A stretch of DNA of 64,000 nucleotides from Mytilus galloprovincialis. Taxonomy: Eukaryota > Mollusca > Bivalvia > Mytilida > Mytilidae. The stretch is from contig NC_134839.1 of the NCBI RefSeq assembly GCF_965363235.1, forward strand, positions 92,089,743-92,153,742. Direction: 5' to 3'. The notes beneath the pieces are model-generated. The model was not told the origin of the DNA, made no database searches, and saw only the letters and a program-made list of their open reading frames with translations. Of this stretch, positions 58,377-64,000 are shown in pieces. Positions within the stretch are counted from its first letter, which is position 1; every line of letters begins with the position of its first letter. Made by a program: the position numbers and the translations under genes.

Positions 58377-58612
58377 GCTTTTTGTCCGCGATTTGTTTTT
58401 TGTCCGATTATTTTGCTTTTTGTCCGATACTTTTGCTTTTTGTCCGTTGCTTTTTGTCCGTTTTGCTTTTTGTCCGATACTTTTGCTTTTTGTCCGATAC
58501 TTTTGCTTTTTGTCCGTTGCTTTTTGTCCGTTTTGCTTTTTGTCCGATAATTTTGCTTTTTGTCCGACACTTTTGCTTTTTGTCCGTTGCTTTTTGTCCG
58601 TTTTGCTTTTTA
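58377..58612 (+). repeat. 'gctttttgtccg' minisatellite
   Basis: Units of about 20 bases ('ttttgctttttgtccgatac') alternate with shorter ttgctttttgtccg units in a higher-order pattern of about 75 bases. The array ends exactly where repeat C begins (58613). The Cys/Phe-rich frames are artefacts. Confidence 0.93.
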
Positions 58613-58880
58613 GCTCACCTGGACCATAGGACTAAGTGAGCTTTTCTCATTTTCTCATTATTCGTCGTCGTCATTAATTTTTACAAAAATCTTCTCTTCT
58701 GAAACTACTGGCAAAATTAAAGCAAACATGGCCAAAATCATCCTTAGGGTATTTAGTTTCAAAAAAGTATCCGATGACCCCGCCCAATAATTAAGATGGC
58801 CGCAATGTCTAAAAGAAGAGCATCGCATAAAATGTAGATTTTGGCTTATATATCTGAAACAAAACCATAGAGACAATCTA
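58613..58880 (+). repeat. Dispersed bivalve repeat C (copy 2)
   Basis: Matches 25390-25640 ('acaaaaatcttctcttctga' and following). Confidence 0.85.
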
Positions 58881-59908
58881 ACAAGGGATAAGAACATTTC
58901 GCCTCATAAAATAATGTGGACCAGTCTGAACTTTTCATGTGGGACAATATGAGCTCTTAATTTAAAAAAAAAAGTGGGACAATCGGGAATAAGCCCTACA
59001 GACTTGAACAATTCTAAAATAAACACTGTTGATGTATCTCTTTTAAATTTTCTATTAAAAAGTGTTTTACATTTACGAATGCACTATATTGTATTTGTAT
59101 CTAAAATATTAAACGCATTTATTTCGTGATAGAAATTAAGTAAATGCTTAAGTAACCATTTTATTACTTTCCCCCCTCTTTTCGAGTTTGTCAAACAAAA
59201 ATAAACTACTTTGTTGAAAATGCTGTTGTGTTAACCAAAGTTTCCTTAATCTTATTACTTGAATAACCTCGAACTTCCTCGTCATTTGGATATAGTTGCT
59301 AAATAATTCCGAAATGTATGGATTAATACAGTTTATCTAAATAAATAGCTACACATGAATTACGTAAACTTTGTGATAGTGTTCCAAAAATGAAGTTTGT
59401 TTGTTTGTTATATTTGTAATATTTGTAATGTTTAAGAAAAATAAAGTTGTTGGAAATATGACGAAAATATTACCAGACTTAAAAAAGTTTTTTTTAACTG
59501 AAATGTTGCAAAATATTTTGGAGCGACTGTCAATCGGCCATTCGCATATAAGTGCAAATGGTGACTATATATTATTAGCGGGAAGAAGAAACTGTGCGTT
59601 TAAGCAATAACATGTCGTAAATGTGTGCACTTCCGCATGTAGCAAACGCCGACACCATTTAACATAATGATAAAACTATTCAAACGAGAAAACCATTGAT
59701 TTACAAAACACTATACGACAAACAAATACAGAAACAAACAACAACTATTGAATTACAGATTGAAACTCCGTTCCTGACTTATTCGTATGATTATCATATA
59801 TAATATTTAGCGCGGTTAAACATCAATTTAGAATTTCAATAACGAAATCATCACTCAAGGAAAATTTGATTTGATAAATTTCTAAACTATTCTAAAGTTT
59901 CGAGCATA
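58881..59908. other. Intergenic DNA without recognisable feature
   Basis: AT-rich, no gene seen. Confidence 0.4.
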
Positions 59909-60475
59909 TAAAAAAGAAGATGTGGTATGATTGCCAATGAGACAACTATCCACAAAAGACCAAAATGACACAAACATTAACAACTATAGGTCACCGTACG
60001 ACCTTCAACAATGAGCAAAGCCCATACCGCATAGTCAGCTATAAAGTCCCCGATAAGACAATGTAAAACAATTCAAACGAGAAAACTAACGGCCTTATTT
60101 AAGTAAAAAAATGAACGAAAAACAAATATGTAACACATAAACAAAAGACAACCACTGAATTACAGGCTCCTGACTTGGGACAGGCACAGATTTAAATAAT
60201 GTGCCGGAGTTAAACATATTAGCGGGATCCCAACCCTCCCCTAACCTGGGACAGTGGTATAACAGTACAACATAAGAACGAACTATAATAATCAGTTGAA
60301 AAAGGCTTAACTCATCAGATAGACACAAATACAAAAAGACGTGGCCGGGTACTTATACATCCCGACACAAAAAGTCACAATGAACAGATCTGAGAGTACT
60401 CGCAGTTATCTGACAGCTATTTCAAAGCCACTAACAACTAATAAAAAGCCATGCCTCTGAGACTTAACGTTCGTT
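59909..60475 (+). repeat. Dispersed mussel repeat A (longest copy)
   Basis: It begins like 541-760 and continues through 'caggctcctgacttgggaca', gatcccaaccctcccc and 'tggccgggtacttatacatc'. It is the most complete copy here. Confidence 0.85.
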
Positions 60476-60649
60476 TAAGTCGATCTTTGAATATCCCATG
60501 TATTCTACAAATTGGTGTACGTACACCATTGCTCACACGTTTGAGGATGACAGACTAACTTACGACCAGAATGAATAAGAATTAGTCTATATAAGAAGAT
60601 CTAAAATATTTCTAGTGTAAAAGACTTTAACCTCGCCACATTATTTATG

Positions 60650-60875
60650 TATGTGCCTGTACCAAGTCAGGAGCCTGTATATTCAGTGGTTGTCGTTTGT
60701 TTATGTGTTGCATATTTGTTTTTTCATTTATTTTTTTGACATAAATAAGGCCGTTAGTTTTCTCGTTTGAATTGTTTTACATTGTCTTATCGGGGCCTTT
60801 TATAGCTGACTATGCTGTATGGGCTTTCCTCATTGTTGAAGGCCGTACGGTGACCTAATGCTGTTAATGTCAGTG
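60650..60875 (-). repeat. Dispersed mussel repeat A (inverted copy)
   Basis: Reverse complement of 59965-60175; 'gccgttagttttctcgtttg' is shared. Confidence 0.88.
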
Positions 60876-60884
60876 TCAAAAAAA

Positions 60885-61276
60885 AATTTTAAAAATCCCA
60901 CCTGCGCTTTCTCAATGAAACTTTTACAGTGTGTTGTACTAATTTTGGGACAAATTGTATCAAAATTATAGAAAACTTCATCGCGTCTAACTCAAAATAT
61001 GGACAATTTTGTGTTTAGGGTGTCTTGAAATCTTTTGACAGCTTCCGAAGTGCTAATTTTTAACCTTTTTCAGCTGGACCAAATCACTACTTTCCTGTAA
61101 AATTCTGGACCCAAATTTTTTTACAGTGTAATTTCACCCCCCCCCCCCCCTACTTACAATGTGAGGCATTAAACAAGGAGAAATAAATTTGGAAGGGTTA
61201 TAAAAATTATTGGCAAGTAACCCACTGTTATCACTAGGGACTAATAACGAAAATCAAGGGACGACAATTGTGGTCT
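60885..61276 (-). repeat. Dispersed repeat D (inverted copy)
   Basis: Reverse complement of 12420-12805 with modest divergence. A run of about 14 C lies near 61138-61150. Confidence 0.88.
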
Positions 61277-62743
61277 CGGACGAAATCATTGAAATTTAAA
61301 ATCTGATCAACAAGAACTAATGCAACTGTGATGATGTATGGTTAACTGGAAGAGTAAGATAATCCTGCTCCGTCCATTAAGTTTTAAAAAGTCATGTATT
61401 AAACTCAAACTCTCGAACACGTTGTCTTGGAAGATCTTTATTCCAAGGGGGTCCTTAATAGTTGCTTTTTGATAATCCTATAAGGAGTTTATAATTTAAC
61501 TCCTTGCGAACACTTTCATAAGGAACGAAAATTCCAATCTGCATCTTTTTGAAAAGATTGCAAATATTGTTTAAATTAAATAGGGTATCCCATTTCAAAC
61601 CCAGCGTCTCGGAAAATCTCATTTTAGGGCACTAGACAATGATTAAATGTAGTAATTCGATAATAATACATGGATTTCTCGCGAAAACATCGTTAAGGCG
61701 AAATTTAAAGTTTGTCTTGGCTGATTGAAGAAATTTCACAATAAAAACTGAAACGCAAAAAGGCAAAAACGCATAAAGATGTTTATTCAGGACAATAACT
61801 TATATAAAACAACAGCAGAAATACATATAATGTATCACCAATGGAGGTTGTAAAATACTGTAGGTGATACTTAAACGTGATGTTCTATTTATTTTTTTTT
61901 GTCGTTAAGGGGACTGGAGGGTATTAATCCATTATCTTTTAAATATACATGTAGGATTTTGCTTGTTTTTCTATAGATGAACTTTTATCATATACTAAAT
62001 AGAAAAATCAAATAAAAACATGGGGTTATCGTTCACTTAAGCTCACAATCTGCCCTCGAAAGAAGCAACCATTTTTGTTAAGGTACTTTTTTTTAAGTTG
62101 AACTAATAGGAGAAATAGAGAGATATATATATCGAAATAAAAAAAGAACTAAATTACAGCAATCGATTTAATTTTACAACTGTTTAGTTTACGTAAAGCA
62201 TATTTGAAAAATATCTATAGGTCACCGATGAGTTGAAAAAGACATTTTATTTCTAATGTCAAAACAAAATGTCATTATTGCACTAAAGGGAGACAATTTG
62301 GAGCTTTTACAGTGATATAAACATTTGAAAAGTAAATCTGAGGCCAAAATCATTCGATTTTTTGGGTTGATTTTTGAGCCAATTCATAAAGTTATAACTA
62401 ATAGTGTAATAAATAAAATTTGTAATGAAAACAAAAATGATAAAATTTTTGCTGAAATTACCCTCGAGCCTCCGAAAGAGCAAGTATTGCACAAAAAAAA
62501 AGGAATCATCCTTTAACGGAAACAACTCTTGAAATCATCGGCTATTCGTCGATGACTAAAGGCTATTTATTTCTGAAATCTAAATTTTGTTTTGCTGTTC
62601 TGAGTGTTCAAGATGTTACATGCAGCTAAAATATTGGTAAAACATTTGAAAAAAATACTGATCTGTATAAAATCTACACAAAAGTAAACGAATGAAAGCC
62701 ACTGGAATGCAGTCCAGGACTCGGATAAATAAGCACATTTAAA
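61277..62743. other. Intergenic DNA without recognisable feature
   Basis: The two overlapping open frames near 62307-62525 on opposite strands show no family resemblance. No gene is called. Confidence 0.4.
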
Positions 62744-63840
62744 CAAGAGTGCACACACTGAAATGTCTCGCCTACTTTACTCATCATTAATATTATGTTG
62801 ATAGCCCTAAGTATAAAGATTTATTACAACTGCCACATAAACTTAACATTAACCAAGATAGCTAAACAAAGACCAAATGAATTATGAAAATGAGGTAAAG
62901 GTCAGACGAACCATACCAGGCAGACATGAACAGCTAACAATTCTTCGATACAACAAATATACTTGACCTATTACTTATAGTTTAAGAAAAACAGACCAAA
63001 ACACAAAAACTTAACACTGTGCAATGAACCGTGAAATTGAGGTCATGGTCAAATAAAACCTGGGAGACTTATATATAGATCATAAGATATTTTCATGCAC
63101 CAAATATAGTGACCTTTGGCATATAATATTAGATAAAAAGACCAAAACTCAAAAACTGAACTTTGACCACTGAACCATGAAAATGAGGTGAAGGTCAGAT
63201 GATATCTTCCCGCTAGACATGTACACCTTACAATCATTCCATACAACAAATATTGTAGACTCATTGCATAAAGTATGAGAAAAACAGACCAAGACAGAAA
63301 AATTTAACTATAACCACTGAACCGTGAAAATGAGGTCAAGGTCAGATGACACCTGCCAGTTGGACATGTACACCTTACAGTCCTTCCATACACCTAATAT
63401 ACTAGCCCTGTTGCTTATAGTATCTGAGATGTGGACTTGACCACCAAAACTTATTCTAACCTTTGTTCACTGATCCACGAAATGAAGTCGAGGTCAAGTG
63501 AAAACTGTCTGACGGACATGAGTACCTTGCAAGGTACGCACATACCAAATATAGTTATCCTATTACTTATAATAAGAGAGAATTCAACATTACAAAAATT
63601 CTGAACTTTTTTTTCAAGTGATCACTGAACCATGAAAATGAGGTCAAGGACATTGGACATGTGACTGACAGAAACTTCGTAACATGAGGCATCTATATAC
63701 TAGTACAGAGCATGAAGCATCCAATTCTTCCACCTTCTAAAATATTAAGCTTTTCAGAAGTTAACTTACGCCGCCGCCGCCGCCGGATCACTATTCATAT
63801 GTCGAGCTTTCTGCAACAAAAGTTACAGACTCGACTAAAA
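62744..63840 (+). repeat. Dispersed bivalve repeat with about 150-bp tandem core
   Basis: It starts 'acaagagtgcacacactgaa' then atgtctcgcc. It has about five degenerate units, each with 'ccatgaaaatgaggtcaagg' and tacaacaaatat. It ends after a (GCC)n tract (63769-63785) and gtcgagctttctgcaacaaaag. Non-coding. Confidence 0.8.
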
Positions 63841-64000
63841 TGACAGGTTATATGAACTGAGTGGCAATAAAAGCACAAGTCTAACACTTGCTTTTTAAAA
63901 AATTAAAATCTTTATTTAAAATGGTCATCTTTAAACAAACAAAAATTGAATATGAAAATTTACAATTCCAACAATAGATCGATATTAAACAGAAATGTTT

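Noticed and set aside
58268..58639. Cys/Phe-rich and Lys/Gln-rich frames
   Set aside because: They are products of the gctttttgtccg minisatellite.
62307..62525. Overlapping 72- and 63-codon frames on both strands
   Set aside because: There is no family resemblance or exon context; chance openness of AT-rich DNA is more likely.

Overview
The window looks like nuclear DNA of a bivalve mollusc, most likely a mussel (Mytilidae). It is AT-rich and gene-poor, its genes have short exons and long introns with GT-AG borders, and it is crowded with dispersed repeats that I recall as common in mussel introns. The species call is inference from remembered repeats, not from a search.

Three spliced protein-coding genes can be assembled with consistent reading frames across every junction. 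(1) 1487-7948, plus strand: a 157-residue secreted protein with two thyroglobulin type-1 domains, four coding exons and a TATA box 69 bases before the ATG. (2) 10198-16259, minus strand: a complete 339-residue aldo-keto reductase in eight coding exons, with the whole Asp-Tyr-Lys-His catalytic set. (3) 32024-44960, plus strand: a 330-residue, membrane-anchored FkbM-type methyltransferase-domain protein in three coding exons. A weak fourth candidate is a Cys-rich exon at 57729-57959.

The standout feature is intron 1 of the FkbM gene. The last 77 bases of exon 1 and the first 23 bases of the intron, splice donor included, are repeated head to tail about 80 times (32361 to about 40358). The period is exactly 100 bases, with no net change of register. 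Almost every unit keeps a consensus 5' splice site, and each has a short pyrimidine-rich AG that could act as an acceptor. The thyroglobulin-domain gene shows the same kind of event at its smallest scale: a 47-base tandem duplication across the donor of exon 3.

Mobile DNA fills much of the rest. There is a hAT remnant with terminal inverted repeats (4251-5765) inside intron 1 of the first gene. A 79-bp hairpin element with a 9-bp target duplication lies at 9465-9543. A LINE remnant with a (GAA)n tail lies at 16525-17166, just upstream of the aldo-keto reductase start. A tRNA-derived SINE is at 18555-18652. A head-to-head pair of Penelope-like elements (reverse transcriptase plus GIY-YIG endonuclease) spans 18802-22157. 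Two about 880-bp foldback elements have ends built of nested palindromes (17584-18465 and 29485-30368). Several other foldback and hairpin elements are present.

From 44961 to the end I find no convincing gene apart from the weak exon. That part is a mosaic of dispersed repeats, minisatellites and hairpins.
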